DNA of 64,000 nucleotides from Gorsachius magnificus (Eukaryota > Chordata > Aves > Pelecaniformes > Ardeidae): NCBI GenBank assembly GCA_034008185.1, contig CM067082.1:122761988-122825987 (forward strand). Direction: 5' to 3'. The translations under genes were made by a program, and so were the position numbers. Shown here one piece after another: positions 35,989 to 49,385 of the stretch; the stretch's first letter is position 1, and every line of letters begins with the position of its first letter. The notes under the pieces were generated by a model. That model had not been told where the DNA came from. It was given only the letters and a program-made list of their open reading frames with translations, and searched no databases.

Positions 35989-38900
35989 CAATGTATGGAG
36001 ATACCATCGCAATAGAATCAGAAAGCCCATCTGCGCGATGAACTCTGTTCTTTCCTGGGCTGAAAACTGAGGAATGCATTTTGCAAAGAGTATAGGTATT
36101 CAGTTTTGTGGCCACTTCACCTCTGCAGGCTTTTGGGACGTCTTTCAATTTTCGTGAAATGTTATATCAGAATCTCTGTTTACTCTGTCATCAAGTCTTC
36201 CACAGACTGACAAAAGTGTTTTCCCTTGTGAAAAAGTTGGGTGATGTGATTTCTTAAACAGTTTTGATTAAGGGATGGATAAGATTCCCATTACAGTTGT
36301 TGCAAACATGAGAAAACTGAAATATGTGAATGACAGGGACAGTCTTCTTTCTGACAATTTTGTTTTGATTTAAAAAAAAAAAAAAGAGCCATTTTAATAA
36401 AAAAATTTGGTGGACAGAAGACTGAGAGTGATTTCCCTGCAGGAGTTCTGTTAGGGAAATGGGTTAACATCCTGCAGTGATTTCATGGCTGCAAAGGACT
36501 GAAAGAGCACCCAGTCCAGTCCATTTGAAGCTGTCAGGGAGCTACACAAATGTTTGGACAGCCCAGAAAGGAACAATACAACCTCAGAACTTGGATCTTC
36601 CTGTAATCCAGGAGGCATCACTGCCAATAGCATATGCTGTAAGGACGCTTCTTTTCACCTACCATACGGATAGGTGAGGTACTCAGCTTTGGGTTTACAC
36701 TGTTTTCCCCATGGAGCTAATGAGACAATACTCTCTTACCGCTGGGAATATCCATGAAAATATGTTTCAATTTATGTAATGGTCCATCTGTCAGTAAAAG
36801 AAGCAATATAAAAACACAGAGGTCAGGGGCAGATCTATTATAGAAGGACAGCATATGGCAACGCAACCATTAGATGAGCAACTCATACTCTTGAGAATGC
36901 TTTAGGACTGACAAGGGGTTAAGGCAAATGTTGGTTCATTGCTAAATTCAAGACTCAAAATGAAAGAATGCAAATGCCTTGTATGAACGTGTTTTAAAAT
37001 AACACTTTTAAACAGCCGTAGGGACTCTATGCAAGAGAGACTGAAAAGTTTTGAATAATGCATGCAAGATAATTTCCAAAATCACCCTTTAACTAGTACC
37101 ACATTATTTTCACTGTCTCCATATTCATGATTCACCGTTTGCTAATCCTGATGCATAAGGAATGAAGATAGCCCCTGTGGATAAGACCTAATGGACATCA
37201 TCCTGGAATAATATACAGAACTCAACATCCAGACATGTGTCTTCAATTTAAAATAATTCAGCAATCATGTTCAACCAGAACCTGATTACACAAAATGGGA
37301 CTTTTTAACTCCCAGACTTGGATCAAATTTTAAGGCCAGAAGAAAAAAAAAAAAGGGGGCTATGTTTATACATTCCAGATACTGTGGTTGAGTTATCTGC
37401 ACACAAATTTAACTGTTTCTTTGAGCCTCTTATCAGCTCATCTGCAACTATTTTAAATGCTTTTGCTTTACCTGCCCTTTGTAGTTCCTCAGTGAGTTTT
37501 CCAGCATTCCAGAATTGTGATGAATGGATTTCCTGGATCTGGAAATTAATTAAAAATTAAGCTGAGTGAACATGCTCCATTGCAGTAAATTGTGGCTTTA
37601 GAAATAACAGCAAGTGCTACGTTTTTGTTCTTTTCTTTTTCTCTCCATAAACACTGAAGAGAAAAAGGACTCTGACTCAAAGACAATAATAGCAAGCCTC
37701 AGCAAATTGCCAAATACTGTCTCCCTTTGCAAAAGCGGTGGCTTCATTTTTTCCTGTGGTTCCATACTTTCTGTGTCCAGCTGCTTTTCATCCCAGTACT
37801 CAGGAGGCTGTTAGTGTCTCTTCTGGTCTGTAACAGAAAGGGAAGGAAGATCTGATCCTTTAGGCTGCCTTGAAGAAGGTCACAGGCTAGTAGGGTGTTT
37901 TGTGAACAGAAATCAGATTTGGGTGCTGATTAAATACCTGTGAGACTTATTTGTTACTGCTATAAGCCAGCTTTATTGCAGGAGATAATTACACCCTGAT
38001 CTAGTGTTTATATAGGGAACGCTACTAAAATCACCAAGGATCCCATAAAAATCCCTGCAGCTTTGGTCTCTCATGACTGAAGATTAAATGGCTGAGAAAA
38101 GACAGAGGTGCAGAGGTTCCAGGTTGCCTCTTTCCCCCCTTTTTTCCACAGTTTGATTAAAGCCACTATTTCTTTCACACCCTCATGATAAAACCCAGAA
38201 AAACCACCTGGCTTGAGATTCACCATCATAACCCATTCTTCACTAATATCAGACCTATTCTGTCATACTTTTTTAAAACGTGTGAGGTGGGACACAGGAA
38301 AGAGCTGGGAACACTGCCTTGCAAGGGGTATCCTCCACTGCAGGCATTGGCGTTCTTCTGTCTCCAGGTGCGGGTACTTCTGGGAGACACCCTAAGGTAC
38401 CCATCTTTGGGAAGGCTGCCTGTTGATGGGGGCTAGATTTCAGGGAGAAGTGCTCAATGCCTCAGTGATGGCTACCGCTAAAAAGTAATGCTCCGCCCCA
38501 GCCCCTCCTGCCAGTCTGCCTTTGCAGCGCTACCTGCTCTGGCTCTTTGAGTTCTTGTCATTGCCCTCCATGAGCCACTCAGCTCTCAGGCGCAAAGAGC
38601 TACATTTCTGGTGCTGGCGGGCCTGCTGAGAAGCTTGAGAATCATCATGGAATTTAGGAAATAAGTGAGTAGGCAAGTTAAATATTTTGATTCATTTTTA
38701 TTCATGCCATTTTAAAGCTAGTTTCATAGTATCTGAAGACATAAGCCACAGCGGTTGAAAGCCAGAGGTTACTAACACCACTTTTGTTCTTTATTTTGGA
38801 GTCTTTCATTTAAGACATATCTTGGGAACGTACTTGCTCTGTGTGTGGAAAAACATCATTAACAGCATGATGAGAGGTGCCTTTTGCTCTGTCCCCAAGT

Positions 38901-41217
38901 GCTCTGCAATGTGATGATCCCAAGTCAAGGGCAGGAAAGCCTAATCAGTAATCTGTTGGCATCTGAAGGGTTTGACTGTAGGGCTGCGTGGGAAAATGTT
39001 CACCCCAGTCCTTGTGAAAATATTCACAGGGATTAGGACATTTTTCCCTGCCATTCCTAAACCAGGACTAAAAGTCAAAATGAGAAAAAAATTCTGCAAC
39101 ACAATTACAGACAGAAAAGATACTTCTTTCATTTAGAGGGGTTAATAAACTCCATGCTTGGTTATTTCCAAATAATTAATTTTGAAGTTAATATTTTTAA
39201 AGATAAACCTTTTTTTTTTTCAATACCATACATTTTCCAAACGAGAAATATTCTTTTGAAACAGAAAACGAATTTATTGTTCAGAAATCACAGGCGTGGG
39301 ATAATTTGACCATTTCGAAACATTTTCTTTTCCTTCCCCCTTCCCAAAAACCACTTTTCAGCTGGGAGACCGATCCAAATGGAAAATTGTTCCAGGTTTA
39401 ACAGAGATGTGCTTTTTCCAGATCAACCCTTTTATCAAAAAAACCCAGTGGGGATGAAACCCATGGTGGGAATGGAACAGCACAGTCTGTTTTGGTGGGG
39501 TTTTGTATGAAACCCTCTCAAAAATGGGTTATGCTTCCAGTCCCCTCCTCCCTGCTGGCACAGGCAGCCCTGAGGATGCAACTTGCTTGCCAAATGTCAG
39601 GCACATGGCCTGGTGACGGTGCTGTGCCACATCTTCTCCATATACTGTAACGCTACCCTGAGAGGCTTTGTTCCTGCCGCGTGAGCTAAAGCCAGAGAGT
39701 ATGTATTTTGACAGAAATGTAACAGATTAAGAACTACAGCTTTCTTACTTTCTTTGTCCTGTCCCTCTCCCAAGAGGAAGATCCTGGCCAGAGTAACCAT
39801 CTCACTTATTTCATAGATGTATGTAAAAGGACAAAAAAAGCGCCCCATGTTCTTTACCCTCTTCTTCATCCCGTCTGCCAAATCCTGACCCAGCCAGCCT
39901 TGTTTTTGCAATAGTTCACAAAAATAGCTGACATGAACACTTCTGATGCTAATGTCTCCCAGGTCTCCTCCAAGCTGACTGCTTCTCTCTCAAGCCAACT
40001 TCAACTTAGTGCTTCATCACAAGAGCACAGGCCAGCACTCAGCAATGAATGTCACCACGGTCCTTCTGGCCTGGACAGGAGCCTAATGGGTACACAGTGG
40101 TGAGATCATGAGCTAGGGAGGGGGTTGTTTTGACAGTTGAAAATCTCTGGCAAATACATCCCATTGAAAAAACAAATTACTTGCTTCCAGGAAGAGATAT
40201 ACACCACCGAACCATCTGCAAAGGCACAGGTAGTGTTGTTAGTTATTGCCAGGGAACAGGAATTGTGTGTGGTGAGTGTTGCCAGGTAATTAGTACCAGA
40301 ACAAAGTGTCACAGATGCAGTATGTTATTTGGGCAGGAACGATTTCACATTCCAGATATTTTTTTTTTTTTTTTTTTGCAAGTTGCTTCTTTAGGTCCCT
40401 AGGTGTTGCTTGCTGCTGCATTCCCTTGTGGACACTGTGACTCTGTTGGGCTAGGTCACTGAAGTAATTTGTCTTATTTTGTCACAGCTAAAAAATGGTG
40501 GTGATGATGGTGATACTAACCTCTCCTGGAGGGCACGCTGCCATTTACTGAGGATGAACTTCTGCGTCAGCCTGTGAACCAACCTCCAACCTTTGCACTG
40601 CTTCTTTTAAAGGCCTTGTACATAGCTAAGGGTGACATAAATTGCTTTGGGATTTGGGGCTAAAGACTCTCATTGCTATTTAAGCACTTTGGTTAGGAGG
40701 AGATGCTCATGCCTCAGATGTCCTCAAAATGACCTTTTCTAGGTTTGTCCTGAGATGGGGCATGTTTTTAAGGTCCTTCTGAATGGTGAGCTGCTCTCAC
40801 TGTGAAGAAGAGGATGATTTACCCTTGTGTGGCCACGTTTGCTGTGCATGGCTGCGGCTTTGCCCTTCCCGTGCAGTTCCCCACAGGGACAGGGTGCTTG
40901 TGAGAAAGCTGGGTCCAGAGCTGCAGTCTGGAAAAGCACTAAGTTGCTTAAATAGTGACATCACTATAGCAGTACGGAAGACTTCTGCAGGAGTCAGACA
41001 CAGACAGAATAAAAGCCCTCGAGGAGTAATCAAAGTCATTCTCTTTTAAATGAAGTTGCCTTCAAGAAGAGAAAAGAAACGGTGGCTAGAAATGAACGTT
41101 ACTCCATAGTAGCAAATAGGAACCACTGGCTGCACTGTCTTGTTTCATCTTGAGTGGGATTGAAATTGTTGCTATTAGAGTTTATTGTTACCTTACTAAT
41201 AATAACCAGACCATTTA
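35989..41217. other. Non-coding stretch with homopolymer runs, no gene recognised
   Basis: No exon, RNA gene or named repeat is supported in these 5.2 kb. Homopolymer runs are a 14-A run at 36372-36385, a 12-A run near 37344-37355, a T run near 39210-39221 and a 19-T run at 40359-40377. Confidence 0.5.
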
Positions 41218-41330
41218 ATAGCGCAGTTGTGTAGAAGAGATCCAGCTATTGGCCAGGCTGTTGCAGTGATAGGGGCTGTATAAACACCAGTCAAAATTAT
41301 GGTCCCTGTCTCAAAGAGCTTACAGCGCTG
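41218..41330 (+). repeat. Probable ancient SINE/LINE-tail relic
   Basis: The phrase from GGGCTGTATAAACACC (about 41273) to GGTCCCTGTCTCAAAGAGCTTACAG (ending near 41325) closely resembles the 'ctgtacaaacac ... ggtccctgccccaaagagcttacag' block of widespread old sauropsid and amniote repeats in the MIR/L2-tail group. Only about 60 bases are recognisable, so the left edge is a guess. The family assignment is from memory and needs a repeat library. Confidence 0.45.
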
Positions 41331-44300
41331 GCACCAACATCTTCATTTATGTCAAGGTCTATTTACAATCTCAGAAAATCAATGTACATGGACTTCCCAG
41401 GGTCCATGAAGAAGTCTCATCACCCTCTCTGCCTCCCTCTCCCCTTGGCACTGCTATGCTACCATGCCATGCCTTCCCAGAGAGGGAGGCAGGGCCAACA
41501 GCCCCTTCACAGTGCTGGCCTTTCTCCTGTACTACAAAACACCATGACAAAGCTTTGTTCTTCCTGACCCTCTCCCTGCTTCTCCTTTGCCAGCTTGACC
41601 AAAACCACTAGCCCCGCTCTGCAGGCTTGTTGTGCTTCACTGACCTTTCAGGCACACACACTGGCTTTGCAGGAGAGACCCAAAGTTTGCCAGATCACTC
41701 CCAGGCGCTCTTGTATTTATAATGGTAGAAGGATGTGCCTCTCCCAGACCGCCTTCACATGACCACTGCAATAGTTCATTCACGCAGGTGGGCTGTGCAG
41801 TTGCTTTGTTCCTTCAGATGAAGATTTGAATCAGTGGCTGGGTAGCACCAGAAAGAAAGGTCTTCCTTAGCGCCCGTGTTTCTCAGGAGAATTTAATTGG
41901 ATTTTTTTTCCTCCTCTGTGATGGTTACTGGCTTTATCTGATTGTTCCCATCTGCTGGCCATTCCTCAAAATTCAACAGAGTGATCTCACTCCTCTGCAC
42001 TCTGCACAATCAGAGCAACTGCGGGGGCAGGGGGAGGAGGGGACTGGCACAAGGCTCTGTGCCAGAGGGGATGGAGTCAACAGGTTTTGTGTTCGTGCCG
42101 ATGTTGTATGGCATTCATGAGAACTTGTCTGGGAGCGATGGGGTGTGCCACAAGCAAAGAGTTCAGTCCCTCCCTGTTCTGCTGTTGCACTGAACATCAG
42201 AGGATCTTGGTGGTGGCAGCACTCTGGACTCTTGTTTGACTTGGGCTTGTAGAACTTGGTGCAAATCAAATCACTTTTGTGCTCCCTACACATCTGAGAT
42301 GTCCCAGCAGAAAGTAAAAATCATGCAAACTGGAAAAGTCTTTTACAGCAGCCTTTGTCCAAAAAGCAGCCAAAGCACAGTATGCTGCAAACTCTGACCT
42401 TTTTGTTAGACTCCACCATGTCTCTTCACTTGCAACAAGCTTTGCTCCCTTTTGTAAAACACCACTCTTTCCAGACCTAACATCCCCTCTCTGGTGGCAA
42501 CCGTTCTGTCTCCAAGTATCTGAACCTACACACTCGTCTAAATAGAAATGCCAAGTCACCCTCAATTCTCCTTTCATAAGGTCTTCATGTCATTCATATT
42601 CCCTGTTAAAATCCCTAAGGAAGCTCAAGAAAGGCCACCAAGGACTAAGAACTCCTGAAGAGAACCCTGCTTGCATATCTAGGGCTTCATCAGAGTGTTT
42701 CTTCGATGGCATTTTTAAAGCCCACTTACCACTGTGAAACAGTGGTTTAAGGACATTAAGAACAGATTAATTAAAAGGCAACATTTCTTCAGTTTCAGAA
42801 TGAAGCAAGGCTCATAGGAAAAGGCAGTGCCTTTTATTAGACCATGGAAAAAATTGACAAACTTTCAGGCGTCTGATGTCCCTCCATCATTCCTGGCAAA
42901 GAAGGAGCAAACAGTAAAAAAAGTATTTTAAGGGCCAAGAATCCTGGCAGATCAACTTCCAGGTTTGAACCAGCCTGTGTTAAGTAGGATAGTGAAGAGG
43001 CTAATGAAAAACAGCCTTTTGCATCCCCAGGTTTTCTGCTGATATCCTTTGTCCTCCGCAGCTGTGTTTCAAGCCAGGATCTGGTGCTAAAATAGCATGT
43101 GTTGTTCTCTTGTTCCGACACAAGTGGAGCACAACTGTGCTTATGCTTATTGTCTCTGATCTACCTGGTTTAGGCACTGTCCTCTCTCCAAAAGAATGCA
43201 AAAAATATTTCTCATCTTCCCTTTCTGAGCGGAGGTCAGAGGTCTGTAGATGAAATGCTCCTTCCCCTTCAAAGTCCTCACTGGGATGCTGTCTTCTGTC
43301 TCAGCATCTACATGAAACCCCAGCTGGCTGAGTTCTACTCATCATGGGTCACGCAGCAGATGGAAACGTCACTCTTTCCCAGCTCCCAGCTGGGGGAAAT
43401 CCACACCTGGGAGAAGCCACAGCTGAAAAGCAAGATCCAAGTGAGGATACCTGAAAGAAAGATGCTTCTACCAACATACTCTGTTCTCAAAGGCTGTTGT
43501 CCCCATGCTCTAAACATCTCTGTGCTTTCTCCTCATGACCAGACACAAGAAAGTGAAAGGTTGTCCAAAGTGCTCTAGATTCTCATTTTTACTGCAGAGA
43601 AAAAACCTGAAGAGCTCTGGGCAAATGTTATAGTCAAGGATTTTTCTGTATTGTGTGTATTGTATGTAAAAAGGCAGTATTTCTGTACCTGTAAATTACA
43701 GAGCAATCTCTTGTAAGAGTGCACATCTGACCTACAGAAAAAAGAGTGGCCCTGTCTTGAGAAAACTCTGTGCTAGGCAGTGTTTGGGGGCCAGTTAATG
43801 GCACTTGCAATATATGTCTGGAGAAGGCCTGAGCATGGAAGGACTGGCTGAGGGATAGCCCTAAATAGGTCCCACCCCAGAGAGGTCTAGGTGGGATGGC
43901 TAAAGGGGTCCCAGCTGCTTGTAGGCTGTACAGCGGTGAAAGATGCCTGGGGAAGTGAAGCTGCCTAGGTATACAGAGATGGGTCCTGGGGACTCATAAG
44001 ATGAGGTCTGGGTAAGGAGATGGGCATACAACCCAGAGACACAGGGTGCCATGGAAGCTTAGCACTGAGGAAACTAGGGGAGGTCATAAGGGGTGGGTGG
44101 CTGCTGCCGCCAGGGACAGAGGAGTGATGAGTGTTCTGGTATTTGCGGAGGGAGAAGGAAGTGCATTTCAGTATCAGGAGGAATCCTGGCAAGTCATCCG
44201 TGCTCCTCCGAAACAACCTTTTCTTCATAACATCTGAGACAGCAAATATTTTATGAAGAGTTAAGGTCACCTCTGAAGTTTTGACCTCATTCCCTTTGAA

Positions 44301-46014
44301 ATTGGTTAAGATTAAGCGATTTGGCTGAACCTAGCAGATGGTGCAGTAAACTGGACAGGCCTCTCCACCCCCTCAGCCTCGCAGACAAGGAACATGCTGT
44401 ACTGGAAGCAGAGCAGGAGCCACAGTCCTTTGCTGTTTGTGACTCTTGGTACGGAGACAAACCCAATAGCCCCCAGGCTCCTTCATGTAGATGTAGACAT
44501 GACACCCACTCTTGGACACCCACTGCACTGGAATGAACCCTGATCTGAAAATCTCATGCAGTCAGAGCATGCTTGCTACTTTTGTCTGCTGCTTGTTCGG
44601 TTTCAGTGTAATTGCAGGGGGGCAGGGGAAGCTTAAAGTTTCAAGCAAACACTGAACTGGAAATTGCATTTTTTTTTGACTGTCCAGTTTAAAAGTCCTA
44701 TTAAGAAATAGCAACCTTGCATCAGCTTTAAGAGTGGATGGAGTGAATAGGAAGAACAACAACAACAAAGTGGGTGTAAAATAGCACAAAAAGAAGTAGC
44801 ATTAAAACAACAGCCCTGCCAGGCACAGTGTGCTCGCCCAAGGCAATTGCAGAGCACAGACTGCAGGAACAGCGGGAACTTGTTAATCTGAATGCATGTG
44901 TTGGTGGTGGGGCAAGTAACCATACTCATCTTTGAGGTCACTCAATGGCTACTTTATAGTGCTCCAAAGTTCACACTTGAGGGCCTATTACAACCAGGTA
45001 AAAAGGTGGCACCTTGCCCAAAGACATTACCAAAAGAAAAAAAGAAAGGCAACATGTAGAAGAGTAGGATCCTGCCCAGTGCAGGACTGATAAATATCAA
45101 ACAGCTTTGGGGCAGACTACAGACATTTCCCTCAGAGCTACTTTTCTTCCATTAAGGATGGTATGGGAGGTACCCATGCTTTCCCTTCACATAAGAATAG
45201 AGATGTCTGAAAACCACTCAGGGTATCCTCTAGTTTCACAGCAGTTCAAAGAAAACCCTAAAGCTTTCAAATGCATGTAGACATTGAGCAGTTTTGTTCT
45301 GGAGAAGTATGGCCTATAGTTGAAATGCCAGGAGCAACGTTGCAGTATCACCCAGGGAACTGATTCCAGAGCCCTGGAAATCCTGAAATGAACAGGAGCT
45401 TGGCATTTCTGCAGAGGAAAGAAAAAAGGCTAAGAGCTGATGTGGAGAACAAGAAATCAATTCAGAAACAGTTATATGAAGCCAGGCAGTGTAAGCTTTA
45501 TGACAGCAGTTGTTTACCCTCCTTCCTTGGACCAAATATGAAGCCCCTTGAAGTCCAGGAATTCTTTCCAGTGACTGGTGCAACTTTTGGATTGGGCATG
45601 TGCTTGCCACCTGAGTGAAGGTTTATCTTTTTGGGCGTAATACAGTTCAGTCATCCTAACTTGCCAGCAAAAAGCATGTTTTGTCAGTGCAAGCTTCCAT
45701 CTACACAAATAAAATCACTCTTAAACTGATTAATATGAGCAGAAGGGGATGTCTCTAATGGGCTCATAAGACATACTTATGTCCAGTCAGACTCATTGAA
45801 CGTGCAGTCCTTACAGCACACAAAGTAAAGCATTCAAAAGGCATGAAAGAAGTGGTCTTCTCTGTGGAAATCGTCCGTACAATGCTGCGACACTAGAACT
45901 TTCCAGGTATCATATTATGGACTCTCTCCATTAACTTCTTGCTTGTCACCTCTTGGTGTGCATAACTGTATCAAGCTTTCTCAGTGCACAAGCACTTTTC
46001 AGGGAAATCCTCAT
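41331..46014. other. Non-coding stretch, no gene recognised
   Basis: No exon, RNA gene or named repeat is supported. A G-rich tract at 42023-42042 has three long G runs. A 107-codon frame at 43255-43578 and a 76-codon ATG frame at 45388-45618 have somewhat protein-like stretches but no recognisable family. Confidence 0.5.
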
Positions 46015-46046
46015 AAAAAAGAAAAAGAAAAAAAAAAAGAAAAGAG
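46015..46046. repeat. A-rich tract
   Basis: About 32 bases of A interrupted by single G residues form an AAAAAG-type low-complexity tract. Confidence 0.9.
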
Positions 46047-47109
46047 AACGGCTTAGATACTCAGATCTGGCAAAAGTTTCACTTTACAAAAGTGATATTG
46101 ATCTAAAAAACCTTATGTTATTATCTAAGTAGTTTTCAATTGTTCCTGGAACTATTATAGCATGAAGACCATTGCCAGTTCCTTAGAGAAGGAAACTCAT
46201 TAGGGTTGTAGGAATTAGCTGAAATTGAAATTCTCTGACATCTTCATGAAGAAAAAAAGGTCTGTTTCATTGCAAACAATTCAGATTTTAAGAGATTATG
46301 TCAGGTTGTAAATGTCTGCGCAGTTGAGAGAATGGCTTTTCTGGTAATAATGTATTTCTAATTTTCACATAATAAGCCCCAAGAATTGATGACTAGAAAG
46401 ACATTATAGTAATGGGGAAGGCTCTGTTAAAACATTAGTACAGATTTTGAAGTTGTTAGAGAAATTACTTTGGAAGAAATTTGCATGCAAAAAGCTGGAG
46501 CAATGAGAAAGTGATGTAAGAGCTGTTGGGTGTGGTACTCCCCTGTTGGGTGTCAAGAATCATCCGTATTCCTTCTTTCCCAGGGGCAGAAGGACACCTG
46601 GCAGGAACTTTTTGTGAAGGCTTCTCTGGAGGTGCCTGCGGCAATTGTAAAACATCTGTGGCCACACACGCACTGGCACCACAGCTAGAAGTGAATCTGG
46701 AAGTGTCAGCGCTAACCAGGAAGACTTTTAGCCCCTGGAGATGCAAAACATCCACAGCCACAAATGAAGCACAAGGTGTGAGAGCAACTGGGACCAACCA
46801 CAAGAAGTCATGATTCGAGGCAAGACATGATGGTTTTATTCATCTCCAATGTCAAGAGGCAAATCCCTGACTTTGTAATTCACCATAAAGAGCACTGCCC
46901 TACTTGGGGTGAATTTTCTGATTTCCGACTGTCATATGTGCTACACCCCGGGGAAGGTCAATCAGCAGGCAGCAACTGCTAGGCAACCACAGCTGGTCCT
47001 TAGCATACAATCGACTGATAGGAACTGTTAGACAGCATCCATATGGTGTTTGAATGAGACATCCCTCCACCCGCATGGGGGGGAGAGGCTGCTTCTGAAC
47101 ACCCTCCCA
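46047..47109. other. Non-coding stretch, no gene recognised
   Basis: No gene or repeat is supported. Frames near 46.5-46.8 kb overlap on both strands and have no domain. Confidence 0.5.
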
Positions 47110-47580
47110 GGACCACGCAGTGGAATTTAAACCTTAAATAATTCAATGCCATGATTACTTTTCTCACTTCTGTTCAGTCCCCAAGAGTTTATTACTCATG
47201 ACACAACATTTATGACCCCTCTGAAATCCCAATTAAGAATTCTAATAAGAAATGGCTATGTGCTAGTGCTGGCGATCTGTCTTTCCTTGTAAAAGTAGCC
47301 GTATTTTAATGACCTAGACAATATGCATATGTAACAAGGTCTACTTCTAAGAAAATCAAACACAAATCCAAATGCAGGCCAGTGCTGCCAGCAGGTTACA
47401 GCGATTCAGTTTTAAAGAGGATCTGGAAGGAGGAGCTTTGTTTTACCATTTGCCAGTTTTGTGCTATCCTTGGGGGCATGATATATGGCTAAGCATCGTG
47501 TTATGATATAACACCACAAATATAATTTAATAACTTGGGTGTGAAATGGCTAAGATTTATGGTCAAGGGGCCTAAATGTT
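47110..47580. promoter_or_regulatory. Candidate conserved non-coding elements with a palindrome
   Basis: Two motif-dense segments, about 47.11-47.33 and 47.45-47.58 kb, carry CCATGATTACTT, TTTATTACTCATGAC, CAATTAAGAATTC, ATATGCATATG and GTATTTTAATGACC phrases. A perfect 7-bp inverted repeat with a 3-base spacer (GTGTTAT-gat-ATAACAC, 47498-47514) resembles a binding site for a dimeric factor. There is no coding potential. Enhancer-type function is inferred, not shown. Confidence 0.35.
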
Positions 47581-49254
47581 CACAAAGAATTGCTCCAGAG
47601 ATGCAGTCCTATTGGATTAAGAAAGAAAAACTGGCTAACGCAACGTTTTAGACAACACATCTCGGTGTGGCTGGAGGCTTTGGATCGCTTTTTGCACTGT
47701 ATTAATATTTTCTTGTTGCATTTCCAGAAACTCTCTTTCTAATTATAGTTTCCTGGGTTCACTCTGTGCAAATTAAAAGCACGTTACTATTTTGTAACTA
47801 CAGTGTATGAATTGTGTGCTGCTGTTTAAGCAACAGGCTGTGGAGTGGGCCAGATGTGGCTTCTTTCATCTCGTGTCACTGCAAATGTTTGTATGAGCAG
47901 CTTGCAAGGTCTCTGACATACAAGAAGATCCAATCTATGATGAGTGGGCAGATGCTTTTTATTTTCCAGCAAAAAGAAAATGAAGTAAGCTTGCTAAAGC
48001 CTTTCCAAATCAGTAAGCTGGAGGCAGGGGGGAGCAGAATGAGGATTTGTGAGGCACAACCAAACTGATCGGAGAGCTGCATGTCATGAGTCTGATCAAG
48101 GGCAAGGTCCCTCCAAGTTGCAGCAGCTGGAGCAGCCCAAACCTTTGAAAAATAAACTGTAGTTCATAAAACGGAGACCCTTCACTGCCTTTCACAGTGT
48201 CCCCAGTGACGTGTCATCTCATCTAGTGGCTGCCCTGGTTCCTTGCCTTCCTCTGTAGTGGCCAGCACTTGGCCTCTTGTCCTGACAAGCGACAGGTCTC
48301 CAGCTCTGCTGTGGCTGCAAAGGTCTCGCTGACAAAGTCTCTTGAGATGGGGCAAGCAGCTCTGCTGAGAGACACATTAACAGCAGCCAAACAATTTAGA
48401 ACTGCAAAAACCTGGGCTGCTGAGGAAATGGGAACTGGACCCTGTTGCCACCACGACAGCCGCTCACCTTGTGCTGCGGTGCCGTTCGCAGCAGGACACC
48501 CCCGCCTTGCCAGCAGACCCTGAAGAATACACCTTTCTCATGGATTTCCCTAGCTTTATACTCTAAACCTAATCCTTTCTTCCAAGGCTGGCAGAGGCTT
48601 GCTCCCTGAAGGAGCATGCCGTGTGCTGCTAGCACTGCACCCGTGCACGCCCAGGCGGCAATGGCTTCAGATGAAATACTGGGGCCACGTGAGACATCTG
48701 CAGAAGTGCCAGCTGTCCCTGCTACAGTGGGCCGAGAAAGGACTAGTCTGCCTTCAGCTGCTTGTGCAGAAGCCCCCGATACTGTGTCCCTTTTAGGGCT
48801 GCACTCAGTGTTGCTCCTGATTACCCCACGGCTGTTTCCTTCATTCAGCCTGCCCAGTGGAGTCAGCCACAGGTTTGTAGGCTAAGGTCATCTGCAATCA
48901 TGCCCAATGGGCCCAAACACTTATGAAATCATGAAGGTACCACTGCATAGATGACATGTGCCATGTGGTTGAAATTTGGGTCAATACTTTTCTTGCCAGG
49001 TAACCTTGGGGTTGGTTTTGCTTTTCCTGCATGTTTTTTTTTTCTGTGGTTTAGAGACCAAGTCCTGTCTACAAATCTCTTTGCAGTGAAATAAGAATGC
49101 CAGTATTTTCAACTGGTATTTTTGGCAAGAGGCAGACTGCCATGCTGTTTGAAGAAGGCCCCAAGAGTACCAGTGCTTTTCCCATTAAAAGCCATAGCTT
49201 CTTGGGTTGCCCTCCCCTTGCCTCTCCCCTTTTCCTTATCTACCTTGCTCCAGT
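47581..49254. other. Non-coding stretch, no gene recognised
   Basis: No gene or named repeat is supported. From about 48.2 kb onward the sequence becomes GC-richer toward the CpG island, with several overlapping frames of 60-90 codons and no domains. Confidence 0.5.
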
Positions 49255-49385
49255 GGCCAGAATTCAATTTCCAGCCCAGCCACGGGCTGCCTTTGTGACC
49301 CTGGTCAGTCACTCACCATCCTCCATTTCCCTGTCTGCAAAACGGAGACACCACTTCCCTGCGGGAAGTTCCGAAAGATGAATGC
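49255..49385 (+). repeat. MIR-like ancient SINE relic
   Basis: The order of recognisable blocks matches the MIR/CORE-SINE group on the plus strand. CCAGCCCAGCCAC...TTTGTGACCCTGGTCAGTCACT corresponds to the MIR 'cggctctgccac...ctgtgtgaccttgggcaagttact' block. CATTTCCCTGTCTGCAAAACGGAGA corresponds to 'cagtttcctcatctgtaaaatgggga'. The final GGGAAGTTCCGAAAGATGAATG resembles 'gggttgttgtgaggattaaatg'. Divergence is high, as expected for an element inserted in an early amniote ancestor. The identification is from remembered family sequence. Confidence 0.6.

Noticed and set aside
42023..42042. G-rich tract as a G-quadruplex
   Set aside because: Only three runs of three or more G, so it does not meet the four-run pattern.
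45388..45618. 76-codon ATG frame with a charged, coil-like N-terminal half
   Set aside because: No known family, no splice context and no evidence of conservation; chance is adequate.
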